In this document: positions 1 through 5,101 of the stretch, piece by piece
How the letters are laid out: the number at the start of each line of letters is the position of its first letter
How positions within the stretch are numbered: position 1 is the first letter of the stretch
From: Rhodospirillaceae bacterium
GTDB lineage: Bacteria; Pseudomonadota; Alphaproteobacteria; Rhodospirillales; Magnetovibrionaceae
Direction of reading: 5' to 3'
DNA: 5,101 nucleotides
Assembly: GCA_029883045.1 (NCBI GenBank)
Contig: JAOUJU010000140.1
Coordinates: 1 to 5,101 of the forward strand
The notes under the pieces: generated by a model
Told to the model about the DNA's origin: nothing
Databases searched by the model: none
Seen by the model: only the letters and a program-made list of their open reading frames with translations
Program-made: the position numbers and the translations under genes

Positions 1-1
1 A

Positions 2-583
2 ATATCACTTTCGGTGGGCGAACCACCTGCCAGCAAAGGCTACACGCCATCTGTTTTTTCTGAACTTCCCCGTTTGCTTGAACGTGCCGGCCCCGGTGTT
101 GAAGGCCAAGGAACCATAACGGGGCTATTCACAGTTTTAGTTGAAGGCGATGATCACAATGAACCAGTGGCCGATGCGGTGCGCGGTATTATTGATGGTC
201 ACGTAGTTATGGATCGGGCTATTGCTGAACGCGGGCATCACCCGGCGATTAATATTTTGAAAAGTATTTCCCGTACCATGCCAGATTGCAATACAACTGC
301 AGAAAACGAATTGGTCGACCGGGCTAAAAAATTGATGGCAGCATACGAAGATATGGCCGAACTTATTCGTTTGGGCGCGTATCGGGCTGGCACTGATCCG
401 GCGGTGGATGAAGCTATTCATTATCATGACGCGCTGGATGATTTTTTGACCCAGAAAAAATCAGAACACACAGACATTGCCCAAAGCTACACAATGCTGG
501 CTGAGATATTGGAAATGCCAGACCCAGCAATTCCTAGCCCAGCAATACCTGGTCCTGCGACACCCGGCCAACAAGGGGGGTAA
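2..583 (+). CDS. fliI: Flagellar export ATPase FliI, C-terminal part (5' end cut by window)
   Basis: FliI is the cytoplasmic F1-like ATPase of the flagellar type III export apparatus; it binds export substrates and chaperones and works with FliJ and FlhA. About 193 C-terminal residues are visible. The reading frame is open to the left edge, and the GTG at 14 is an internal valine in the motif SLSVGEPPASKGYTPSVF, so it is not the start. Family signatures follow in order: VEGDDHNEP (visible residues about 47-55), IIDGHVVMDR (63-72) and HHPAINILKSISRTMP (79-94), then the helical C-terminal domain with GAYRAGTDPAVDEAI. The Walker A and B motifs would lie upstream, outside the window. After the usual family end (near MLAEIL) there is an unusual Pro/Ala-rich tail of about 23 residues with three 5-residue repeats. 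fliJ follows on the same strand. The identification is secure; the meaning of the tail is unknown. Confidence 0.95.
   Translation: MSLSVGEPPASKGYTPSVFSELPRLLERAGPGVEGQGTITGLFTVLVEGDDHNEPVADAVRGIIDGHVVMDRAIAERGHHPAINILKSISRTMPDCNTTAENELVDRAKKLMAAYEDMAELIRLGAYRAGTDPAVDEAIHYHDALDDFLTQKKSEHTDIAQSYTMLAEILEMPDPAIPSPAIPGPATPGQQGG
524..568 (+). repeat. Three 15-bp in-frame repeats encoding the Pro-rich FliI tail
   Basis: Three tandem 15-bp units at 524-538, 539-553 and 554-568 encode PAIPS, PAIPG and PATPG at the extreme C-terminus of FliI. Units 1 and 2 differ at only a few bases (CCAGCAATTCCTAGC versus CCAGCAATACCTGGT); unit 3 has diverged mainly at synonymous or conservative positions. This suggests expansion by duplication followed by drift. 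The tail is probably disordered. Confidence 0.75.
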
Positions 584-691
584 TGCGCACGAAGGCTAAT
601 TACCTTAAAATTTTGACCAGATGGCAAATAAATTCCCGGAATTAGTATTTTGTTCATGCTCCTCAGGTAACAATCTTGTGAACAATAAATC

Positions 692-718
692 CCCAGCAAA
701 AGACTGGGTAGTTTTTTT
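692..718 (+). terminator. Weak intrinsic terminator or attenuator-like hairpin between fliI and fliJ
   Basis: A 5-bp stem CCCAG (692-696) / CTGGG (704-708) encloses a 7-base loop and is followed by TAG plus seven T (709-718). The arrangement is that of a Rho-independent terminator, but the stem is short and the T-tract is interrupted. It ends directly before the fliJ Shine-Dalgarno. It may cause partial termination after fliI or act as a pause site. The 149-bp spacer around it (584-732) holds nothing else I can call with confidence. Confidence 0.4.
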
Positions 719-724
719 AGAGGG
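719..724 (+). promoter_or_regulatory. Ribosome binding site of fliJ, supporting the CTG start
   Basis: AGAGGG at 719-724 is a good Shine-Dalgarno match and lies 8 bases before the CTG at 733. No comparable purine motif precedes the GTG at 778. The site therefore helps to decide the start of fliJ. Confidence 0.6.
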
Positions 725-732
725 CTTAAAAA

Positions 733-1191
733 CTGGCGGCCAATATTAAAAATCTAATAAGACTCCACGAATGGAATGTGGATGAAAAACGGCGCAAGCT
801 GTCTGAATTGCAACGCCTCGAAGATGAACTGCGCGGACAAATAATAAATTTGGAAGAACAGTTAAAAATTGAACAAAAAGCTGCTTATGACAACCCGGGC
901 GAGGCGGGGCTGACTTATGCTAACTATGCTAAACAGGTAATGGTAAGGCGCGAAAATTTACAGGATTCACTTTCCCAGATGTCCCACGTCATACTTTCCG
1001 CCCGTGAAGATTTGGCGGAATCATATCGTGATTTGAAAAAATACGAGGCCGTTCAGAAAAATCGTGAACAGCGTGAACGCGTAGAACAAGATAGAATGGA
1101 ACAAGCCGTTCTTGATGAAGTTGGTCTTTCAATGCACCGAAGCCGTATCCGCGATGCGGTAAAGGGCGGCAGTTCAAAAAAACGCGCTTAA
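733..1191 (+). CDS. fliJ: Flagellar export chaperone/stalk protein FliJ, probable CTG start
   Basis: FliJ is a small cytoplasmic coiled-coil protein that sits in the FliI hexamer like the gamma stalk of F1-ATPase, contacts FlhA and escorts chaperones. From CTG 733 the product has 152 residues, a normal family length. Almost the whole chain is charged and helical with heptad-like spacing, as in ELQRLEDELRGQIINLEEQL and REQRERVEQDRMEQAVLDEV, and it has a basic tail (GGSSKKRA). The first standard start codon, GTG 778, would give 137 residues but would drop the segment MAANIKNLIRLHEWN (first residue from CTG), which resembles the conserved FliJ N-terminus and is continuous with VDEKRRKL. The frame is open back to a TAA at 727-729, and the only NTG codon upstream is CTG 733, which has AGAGGG 8 bases before it. 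A sequencing error changing ATG to CTG is an alternative. Its place directly after fliI supports the assignment. Confidence 0.87.
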   Translation: MAANIKNLIRLHEWNVDEKRRKLSELQRLEDELRGQIINLEEQLKIEQKAAYDNPGEAGLTYANYAKQVMVRRENLQDSLSQMSHVILSAREDLAESYRDLKKYEAVQKNREQRERVEQDRMEQAVLDEVGLSMHRSRIRDAVKGGSSKKRA

Positions 1192-1222
1192 GCCTTAAGT
1201 GTAAACCATCATAAAATATGTT

Positions 1223-1618
1223 TTAAATATGCTTTAGGCGTGAAAGCAGGCCGGGGTTATCCCATTTTGGTTGGCGGTCTTCCAGAACAACACCATGTGT
1301 ATCAACCGCAGGATGGGCAAGGTCGGGCGCACTAACCGACACCTGAACCCAGCGCGGAACAAGTTCATTATTGATATCGCTTATAATGGTGACGGCAAGA
1401 TCCTCTGCTACTTTCCATCCGGCTTCACCCAAGGTATCTAGGTAAATGCCAAACGATCCTGCATCCAGAACTAATTTGTCGGGAACATACCTCAATAAAA
1501 CGTTTGTTCTTGATGAGCCTTCTTTGTCAATGTGTCCTGTAATGTTGACCATATAATCAAGTCCACCGTCGGGGTTGGCTGTGCATTCAAGAAGTTTTCT
1601 TCTGCTGGTTATATCCAT
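1223..1618 (-). CDS. QueF-like T-fold protein lacking the catalytic residues; function unknown
   Basis: This 131-residue protein is the last gene of the - strand operon. I chose ATG 1618 because AAGGAA lies 9 bases upstream, overlapping the fliK-like stop codon. An upstream ATG at 1780 would run 150 bases into the fliK-like gene in another frame. Residues 44-90 align by eye with QueF, the NADPH-dependent enzyme that reduces preQ0 to preQ1 in queuosine synthesis: YVPDK (44-48), then DAGSFGIYL (52-60) where QueF has ESKSLKLYL, then AED (71-73) where QueF has HED, then PRW (88-90), with only one residue of length difference. The QueF loop with the nucleophilic cysteine and following aspartate (CPVTGQPD) is absent; the only cysteine is Cys12, near the N-terminus. 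The catalytic His is Ala71, and the C-terminal PRGG segment is also missing. It is thus unlikely to be a reductase. A role linked to flagella is only inferred from position. PilZ was considered and does not fit. Confidence 0.7.
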   Translation of the reverse strand: MDITSRRKLLECTANPDGGLDYMVNITGHIDKEGSSRTNVLLRYVPDKLVLDAGSFGIYLDTLGEAGWKVAEDLAVTIISDINNELVPRWVQVSVSAPDLAHPAVDTHGVVLEDRQPKWDNPGLLSRLKHI

Positions 1619-1627
1619 TTTTAAATG

Positions 1628-1633
1628 TTCCTT
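1628..1633 (-). promoter_or_regulatory. Ribosome binding site of the QueF-like gene
   Basis: On the - strand AAGGAA lies 9 bases before ATG 1618 and shares bases with the TAA stop of the fliK-like gene. This fixes the start and suggests translational coupling of the two genes. Confidence 0.65.
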
Positions 1634-3437
1634 AGACGATAAGACTGTCACGATTATTTTCCACTGCCAGTGGCGGGAATTCAACAAAATTTCCAGGCGA
1701 TGCTTGAAACGCAATCCCCCCAGCAATTCCCGTAAGTTCGGCCGCTTCGTTATATATTTGGGCAATTTCAATTTGCGCATTCTGCGCCAATGGTTTTTCG
1801 GTACGGATTATTAAATCAACCCTTGAACCATCTGGTTTTGCCAGACCATCGACTTGTATGTGACCAAGGTTTGATAAATAAAAATCAAGAACAAACCTTT
1901 TTCCATCACTCTCTTTTTCTTTTTTATCTTTAGGTTGGCGCTGGTATAACCTTATTCGTTCAACCATTCCATCGTGTTGTATTGGTATCATTGCCATGCG
2001 CCAATCGCCGTTATTAGGCGCATCTGCAAATTTGGCCATGGCTTGAAATTCACCACCAAGGCGCGAAAGCAGGTTAGGGCGTTCGCGTTCAATTAGGCGA
2101 ACAGCGCTATCGCCTAACCAGTTTTTCAAATCACCACCCCTTAGGGCAGATAGAAAAAAAAGTATCTGTGCGGATAGCTTGCTTCCAGTCTGTGGTATGG
2201 AATTTTGCATTATCTGTTGAAAACGGTTTGGATCGGCTATTTCAATAATTTTTAAAGCCTCATTTAAAGAATTCCATTTGTTTGATTTTACAAATGTTTC
2301 ACCCATGCCAGCGCGCATCATGGCATCTGCGGCACCCGGCTGTTTGGGCATGCGCGCATCACCGGAAACTTCAATTGTTATTCTGCTGCCAATGGCGATC
2401 TTGCCCTGTGCATCTAGGGTGATGGTGGCAGAAGGAAGCTGCAATATTGGCTGTCCTGATGCGGTGGTTCCGGTTACCACCCCGGTCATAACCGATCCTC
2501 GTGAAAGCATTAATACACCACTAGGCTGCGTGCCGGGGGTTAATGCACTGCCTGTTGGGGCCTCTATTTTAATAATGTTGGCAGGAAAGCGCGCACCGGA
2601 TGGAATGGTAGTATTTTGCGCCTTTGCGTCGGCCCCTTGGCTCAACATGGGCGCACTGGTGCTTGGGTTAGGGTTGCCCCGGGGTGTAACCGCTGAACCG
2701 TCTGCTGTCTTTGCGCCCCCGGCTGTTATAGGTGTTGGTTGCGAGGTGCCTTTTGCGTTAATCCCCGCATTAACTGCGCCAGATGAAGCGCTGGGCGGCG
2801 TTGTTGTTTGGTTGGGGCTTGCTGCTTGTACGTTTGCATTAGGGGTATTTCCGACTTTGCCTGATGTGCCAGCGATGCTGGTGTTTTGTGGTTGGGCTTG
2901 TCCGGTCTGATTTACAGGTGTTTGTGCGCCCGCATTACCCGCTGGCCCAGTGGCGCTAGCTGCTGGCTGGGTATTGGCGATTGCCGGGCGCAACAATGTT
3001 GCTGATGTGGCCGTACCAACGCTTAGCGTCGGGTGGGTTGCGGGCGCTGAGGCTGATGTTGGGTTAGCTGAATTTGTAGCCTGACCAGCTAGCTGTCCAA
3101 ATAATGGGTTGGCCGATTGAGGGGAACCAGAACCCTGAAAAGGGGCGCCGTTAAGCCCAGTGACCTGAAGCACGGGCTGGGGCTGCAACTGGCTAAGGGT
3201 AAGAGTGATAACCGAATTAAGCGGAATTTTGGCAGTGGTTTGCAAAACGATGGTTCCAAAAACAGTTTGTACCTGTATTTGGTTTTTAGCAGGAAGCGCT
3301 AAAACTACACCTTCGATGTTTGCTCCGCGCGCAAGGTTAGCAATATCGGCAGACGGCGTAACCAATGTTGCCGTGTTTGCAGGCTGCGATCCACTTGATG
3401 GCGGTGGTGGCGGTGGTGGCGGCAAAATAGTAGTCAT
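1632..3437 (-). CDS. fliK: FliK-like flagellar hook-length control protein
   Basis: FliK is a secreted molecular ruler that stops hook growth and switches the export apparatus to filament substrates. This 601-residue protein has the expected plan. Residues 6-13 are eight prolines; 38-82 form a beta-rich module; about 100-283 are a low-complexity Ala/Thr/Gly/Ser/Asn/Pro/Gln linker with few charges; 314-358 repeat the first module; 380-470 are helical; and 475-555 contain RFVLDFYLSNLGHIQVDGL followed by SRVDLIIRTEKPL. The last part resembles the Flg_hook C-terminal domain (an LxPxxLGxVxV pattern followed by a strand-rich segment), although the usual prolines are missing. There are only 30 bp after flhG, and the gene is in an export gene cluster. 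The ATG at 3437 is preceded by GAGGGG. The C-terminal match is divergent, so the assignment rests on architecture plus context; a less specific FliK-like export substrate is the alternative. Confidence 0.75.
   Translation of the reverse strand: MTTILPPPPPPPPSSGSQPANTATLVTPSADIANLARGANIEGVVLALPAKNQIQVQTVFGTIVLQTTAKIPLNSVITLTLSQLQPQPVLQVTGLNGAPFQGSGSPQSANPLFGQLAGQATNSANPTSASAPATHPTLSVGTATSATLLRPAIANTQPAASATGPAGNAGAQTPVNQTGQAQPQNTSIAGTSGKVGNTPNANVQAASPNQTTTPPSASSGAVNAGINAKGTSQPTPITAGGAKTADGSAVTPRGNPNPSTSAPMLSQGADAKAQNTTIPSGARFPANIIKIEAPTGSALTPGTQPSGVLMLSRGSVMTGVVTGTTASGQPILQLPSATITLDAQGKIAIGSRITIEVSGDARMPKQPGAADAMMRAGMGETFVKSNKWNSLNEALKIIEIADPNRFQQIMQNSIPQTGSKLSAQILFFLSALRGGDLKNWLGDSAVRLIERERPNLLSRLGGEFQAMAKFADAPNNGDWRMAMIPIQHDGMVERIRLYQRQPKDKKEKESDGKRFVLDFYLSNLGHIQVDGLAKPDGSRVDLIIRTEKPLAQNAQIEIAQIYNEAAELTGIAGGIAFQASPGNFVEFPPLAVENNRDSLIV
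2364..2498 (-). repeat. Second copy of the internal beta module in the FliK-like protein
   Basis: Codons 314-358 encode a segment starting GSVMTGVV and ending ITIEVS. It aligns without gaps to codons 38-82 of the same protein at a constant offset of 276 residues. I count 16 identical residues in 45, including GVV, TI-L, KI, S-IT and the final S. The similarity is at protein level; I did not find clear DNA identity. Confidence 0.6.
3192..3326 (-). repeat. First copy of the internal beta module in the FliK-like protein
   Basis: Codons 38-82 encode a segment starting GANIEGVV and ending ITLTLS. It has alternating hydrophobic residues typical of beta strands and is the partner of codons 314-358. 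The two copies bracket the disordered linker. Confidence 0.6.
3399..3422 (-). repeat. Proline-codon repeat (8 Pro) at the start of the FliK-like gene
   Basis: Codons 6-13 are CCG CCA CCA CCG CCA CCA CCG CCA, a 9-bp unit (CCGCCACCA) repeated about 2.7 times. It encodes eight consecutive prolines five residues after the start. Such runs stall ribosomes unless EF-P relieves them (established knowledge). Gain or loss of units would stay in frame. Confidence 0.9.
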
Positions 3438-3439
3438 GG

Positions 3440-3445
3440 CCCCCT
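3440..3445 (-). promoter_or_regulatory. Ribosome binding site of the fliK-like gene
   Basis: GAGGGG on the - strand lies just upstream of ATG 3437. The spacing is short (2 bases after the full motif, 4 after its GAGG core), but the match to the anti-Shine-Dalgarno is strong. Confidence 0.55.
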
Positions 3446-3467
3446 CAGTTTATGTTATAGAAAAAAT

Positions 3468-4247
3468 CTATTTTAATAGAATTTTGGCAATGCTTTCCAC
3501 ATCTTGTGCGGCCTCTGAATTAGGGTAGCGGGTCAACAGCGGGGTCTGGCTTTTTATGGCCTCACGAACCTTGTCATCGCGCCTAATAACACCCAGTAGC
3601 GGCGGGGAAATTTTCAAGAAACCTTCGCACGCTTTTAGCAAAGTGTTGTAGGTGCGCTCACCCTCGCGGTTGGAATTAGCAGCATTAATCACAATGCGGA
3701 TATTAAGATTAGGTCTTTCCATGTGTGTTACCTTGATAAAGGCATAGGCATCGGTTAGCGAGGTGGGCTCATCCGTTGCTACCACGATAACGGTTCCAAC
3801 ATTGGCCGTAAGCTGGCGCACGGTTCTTTCAACGCCAGCACCCAGATCAATAATTATATGATCATAGGCCTGCGCCAAAAGGGTTAGGTCTTCGCTCAAC
3901 ATTTGTAGGCGCGATGGCGGCACATTTGCTAGGCCACCAGAACCTGAGCGCCCGGCAATAATATCAAACCCCCCAGCAGGAAAAGGTATCACTGCCTGAT
4001 TGAGCGTCAATCTGCCAGCCACAACAGAGCCAAGATCTTGTTTTGGCATTAAGCCCAGCTGAATATCCAGATTAGCCAGACCAAGATCGCCATCAAAAAG
4101 CAGAACCTTGCGTTCTTTGTTGGTTATGGCGTGGGCAAGGGTAATGGCAAGCCAAGTTTTACCGACACCGCCTTTGCCCGAAGCAATTGCAACTATGTTT
4201 TTTCCCTTAGATCGTTGGGACGGACTTGGGGCGTCTTTTATTGTCAT
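3468..4247 (-). CDS. flhG: FlhG-like MinD/ParA ATPase, no FlhF-interaction motif seen
   Basis: FlhG (also called FleN or YlxH) is a dimerising, membrane-associated MinD-type ATPase that controls flagellar number and placement. In this 259-residue protein the deviant Walker A motif SGKGGVGKT is at residues 23-31, with signature Lys25. The DGDLGLANLDIQLG segment (52-65) contains the switch I region and is very typical of FlhG. The Walker B/switch II segment is IIIDLGAG (131-138), and DEPTSLTDAYAFIK (159-172) is another FlhG hallmark. The C-terminus AAQDVESIAKILLK could form the amphipathic membrane helix of the family. The N-terminus before Walker A is short and lacks the DQAxxLR motif through which FlhG stimulates the GTPase FlhF, and no flhF lies between it and flhA, only 13 bp upstream. 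ATG 4247 has only a weak Shine-Dalgarno, so translation may be coupled to flhA. A general MinD-like flagellar ATPase is the only serious alternative name. Confidence 0.85.
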   Translation of the reverse strand: MTIKDAPSPSQRSKGKNIVAIASGKGGVGKTWLAITLAHAITNKERKVLLFDGDLGLANLDIQLGLMPKQDLGSVVAGRLTLNQAVIPFPAGGFDIIAGRSGSGGLANVPPSRLQMLSEDLTLLAQAYDHIIIDLGAGVERTVRQLTANVGTVIVVATDEPTSLTDAYAFIKVTHMERPNLNIRIVINAANSNREGERTYNTLLKACEGFLKISPPLLGVIRRDDKVREAIKSQTPLLTRYPNSEAAQDVESIAKILLK

Positions 4248-4251
4248 GTTC

Positions 4252-4263
4252 TAAGGCGCCTTA
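4252..4263. repeat. 12-bp perfect palindrome at the flhA-flhG junction
   Basis: TAAGGCGCCTTA is a perfect 12-bp inverted repeat that includes the flhA stop codon and lies in the untranslated gap before flhG. It has no loop, so an RNA hairpin is unlikely. It may be chance or a protein-binding site. Confidence 0.5.
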
Positions 4264-5101
4264 TACCTGACCAACGGTTTTAATGCGAGCCTTCGGGTGT
4301 ATTTCATTTTGGCTCATCACTATTGTGCTAGGGCGGAAGCGCTCAATTATTGAGCGAACATACGGCCTAACCCCGGGGCTGGTTAAAAGAACTGGGGTTT
4401 CGCCCATCAGGGCTTGGCGTTCGTAGCCGTTGCGTAACTGGGAAATGAATTCCTGTAGTTTTGTTGGTGCCAAGGAAAGCTGTCGATCATCACCGGTGCC
4501 GACTAGGGCTTCGGCAAATGTTTGCTCCCATTCTGGTGACAAGGACATCAATACAATCAATCCGTTTTCGTTGGCGTTCATATCGCTGATTTGCCGGGAC
4601 AAACGTGCGCGCACATGTTCGGTGATCAGTGTTACGTTTCTTGTCATGCCGCAGGCTTCGGATACTCCTTCGAGGATTGTGGGCAGGTCGCGAATTGATA
4701 CACGCTCAGCCAGAAGGTTCTGTAAAACACGCTGCACCCCACCAAGTGAAATTTGCGTAGGAACAAGGTCTTCAGAAAGTTTTTTCTGATCGTCGCTCAT
4801 TTCATCAATAAGTTTTTTTGTTTCCGCATAAGATAGAAGTTCCGGCATGTTGTCTTTTATTGATTCGGTAATATGCGTAGTTATAACAGTTGCCGGATCA
4901 ACCACGGTATAGCCCCTAAATAGTGCTTCCTCGCGGTTTTGTTTATCTATCCACATGGCAGGCAAACCAAAGGTTGGCTCCTTAGTGGCTTCGCCGGGAA
5001 GGGTTATTTCTTCACCCCGAGGGTCCATGACCAACAGCATGTTGGGGCGCAATTCACCGCGTCCGGTTTCAATTTCTTTGGTCCTAATTATATAGGTATT
5101 G
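4261..5101 (-). CDS. flhA: Flagellar export gate protein FlhA, C-terminal cytoplasmic part (5' end cut by window)
   Basis: FlhA is the major transmembrane protein of the flagellar type III export gate; its cytoplasmic domain forms a nonameric ring that docks FliI, FliJ and substrate-chaperone complexes. About 280 C-terminal residues are visible, all from the cytoplasmic side, so no membrane segment is seen. The frame is open to the right edge: the leucine codon TTG at 5052 is internal, since YIIRTKEIETGRGELRPN continues through it as in the family. Other signatures are TKEPTFGLPAMWID (about visible residue 39 on), GYTVVDPATVITTHI, VLQNLLAERVSIRDLPTILE, TSPGVRPYVRSIIER and the terminal EIHPKARIKTVGQV, which is the normal family C-terminus, so the 3' end is intact. 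It leads the visible - strand operon and is followed by flhG after 13 bp. The identification is secure. Confidence 0.97.
   Translation of the reverse strand, partial: NTYIIRTKEIETGRGELRPNMLLVMDPRGEEITLPGEATKEPTFGLPAMWIDKQNREEALFRGYTVVDPATVITTHITESIKDNMPELLSYAETKKLIDEMSDDQKKLSEDLVPTQISLGGVQRVLQNLLAERVSIRDLPTILEGVSEACGMTRNVTLITEHVRARLSRQISDMNANENGLIVLMSLSPEWEQTFAEALVGTGDDRQLSLAPTKLQEFISQLRNGYERQALMGETPVLLTSPGVRPYVRSIIERFRPSTIVMSQNEIHPKARIKTVGQV

Noticed and set aside
583..645. A 20-codon ORF whose ATG overlaps the fliI stop (TAATG) after a G-rich AAGGGGGG.
   Set aside because: The overlap and the purine run are suggestive of a coupled leader peptide, but the run sits very close to the ATG, the peptide has no recognisable feature, and the length is within chance.
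613..648. Possible promoter with TTGACC at 613-618 upstream of fliJ.
   Set aside because: No -10 element lies at a 16-18 base spacing; the nearest TAGTAT (643-648) is about 24 bases away. A sigma-54 pattern (TGGCA with TTGC at the right spacing) is also not met.
137..699. Open frames on the - strand under fliI and the spacer (137-427 and 487-699).
   Set aside because: They are shadows of fliI and its Pro-rich repeat tail, with no family resemblance and no consistent operon context.
1223..1618. PilZ (c-di-GMP) domain for the last - strand gene, as is common in flagellar loci.
   Set aside because: The RxxxR and D/NxSxxG motifs of PilZ are not present in the right order; the QueF-like spacing explains the sequence much better.
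1223..1780. Longer 185-residue form of the QueF-like gene starting at ATG 1780.
   Set aside because: The extra 54 residues lie inside the fliK-like coding region in another frame, look like out-of-frame translation (rich in K, R and W), and have no supported Shine-Dalgarno. ATG 1618 has a good one.
2278..2910. A 210-residue + strand open frame across the fliK-like gene.
   Set aside because: It is the mirror of the Ala/Pro/Thr/Gly-rich linker, whose codons leave the opposite strand open. It has hydrophobic low-complexity composition and no recognisable domain.
4430..4789. A 119-residue + strand open frame opposite flhA.
   Set aside because: It lies entirely antisense to strongly conserved FlhA codons and shows no family resemblance.

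Overview
The window is a piece of a bacterial flagellar biosynthesis locus. It most likely comes from an alphaproteobacterium. That placement is inferred from the style of the FliJ N-terminus (LIRLHEWNVDEKRRKL), from the fliI-fliJ pairing, and from flhA standing next to an FlhG/MinD-type ATPase. No species can be named from the sequence. Base composition is moderate, with many A/T-ending codons. I see no tRNA, rRNA, insertion sequence or CRISPR array.

Layout: two gene clusters point at each other. On the + strand, the 3' part of fliI (export ATPase, cut by the left edge, ends at 583) is followed by a 149-bp spacer with a weak terminator-like hairpin, and then by fliJ (export chaperone/central stalk). 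fliJ appears to begin at a CTG codon at 733, because 15 conserved-looking residues and a well-placed Shine-Dalgarno lie upstream of the first standard start codon (GTG 778).

On the - strand, reading right to left, come the C-terminal part of flhA (export gate, cut by the right edge), an flhG-like MinD/ParA ATPase 13 bp downstream, a long Pro/Ala/Thr-rich FliK-like hook-length protein 30 bp further on, and a 131-residue protein. This last gene's Shine-Dalgarno overlaps the fliK-like stop codon. Tight spacing suggests one transcript whose promoter lies outside the window. The clusters meet at 1192-1222 without a convincing terminator.

Functionally, FliI and FliJ energise and feed the flagellar type III export apparatus, FlhA is its gate and docking platform, the FliK-like protein would measure hook length and switch export specificity, and FlhG-type ATPases set flagellar number or position. 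The odd member is the last - strand gene. Its core aligns by eye, almost without gaps, to the T-fold of QueF (7-cyano-7-deazaguanine reductase), but the catalytic cysteine loop and the HED histidine are missing. It looks like a non-enzymatic QueF relative attached to a flagellar operon. This gene and an internal duplication in the FliK-like protein are the most interesting observations here.
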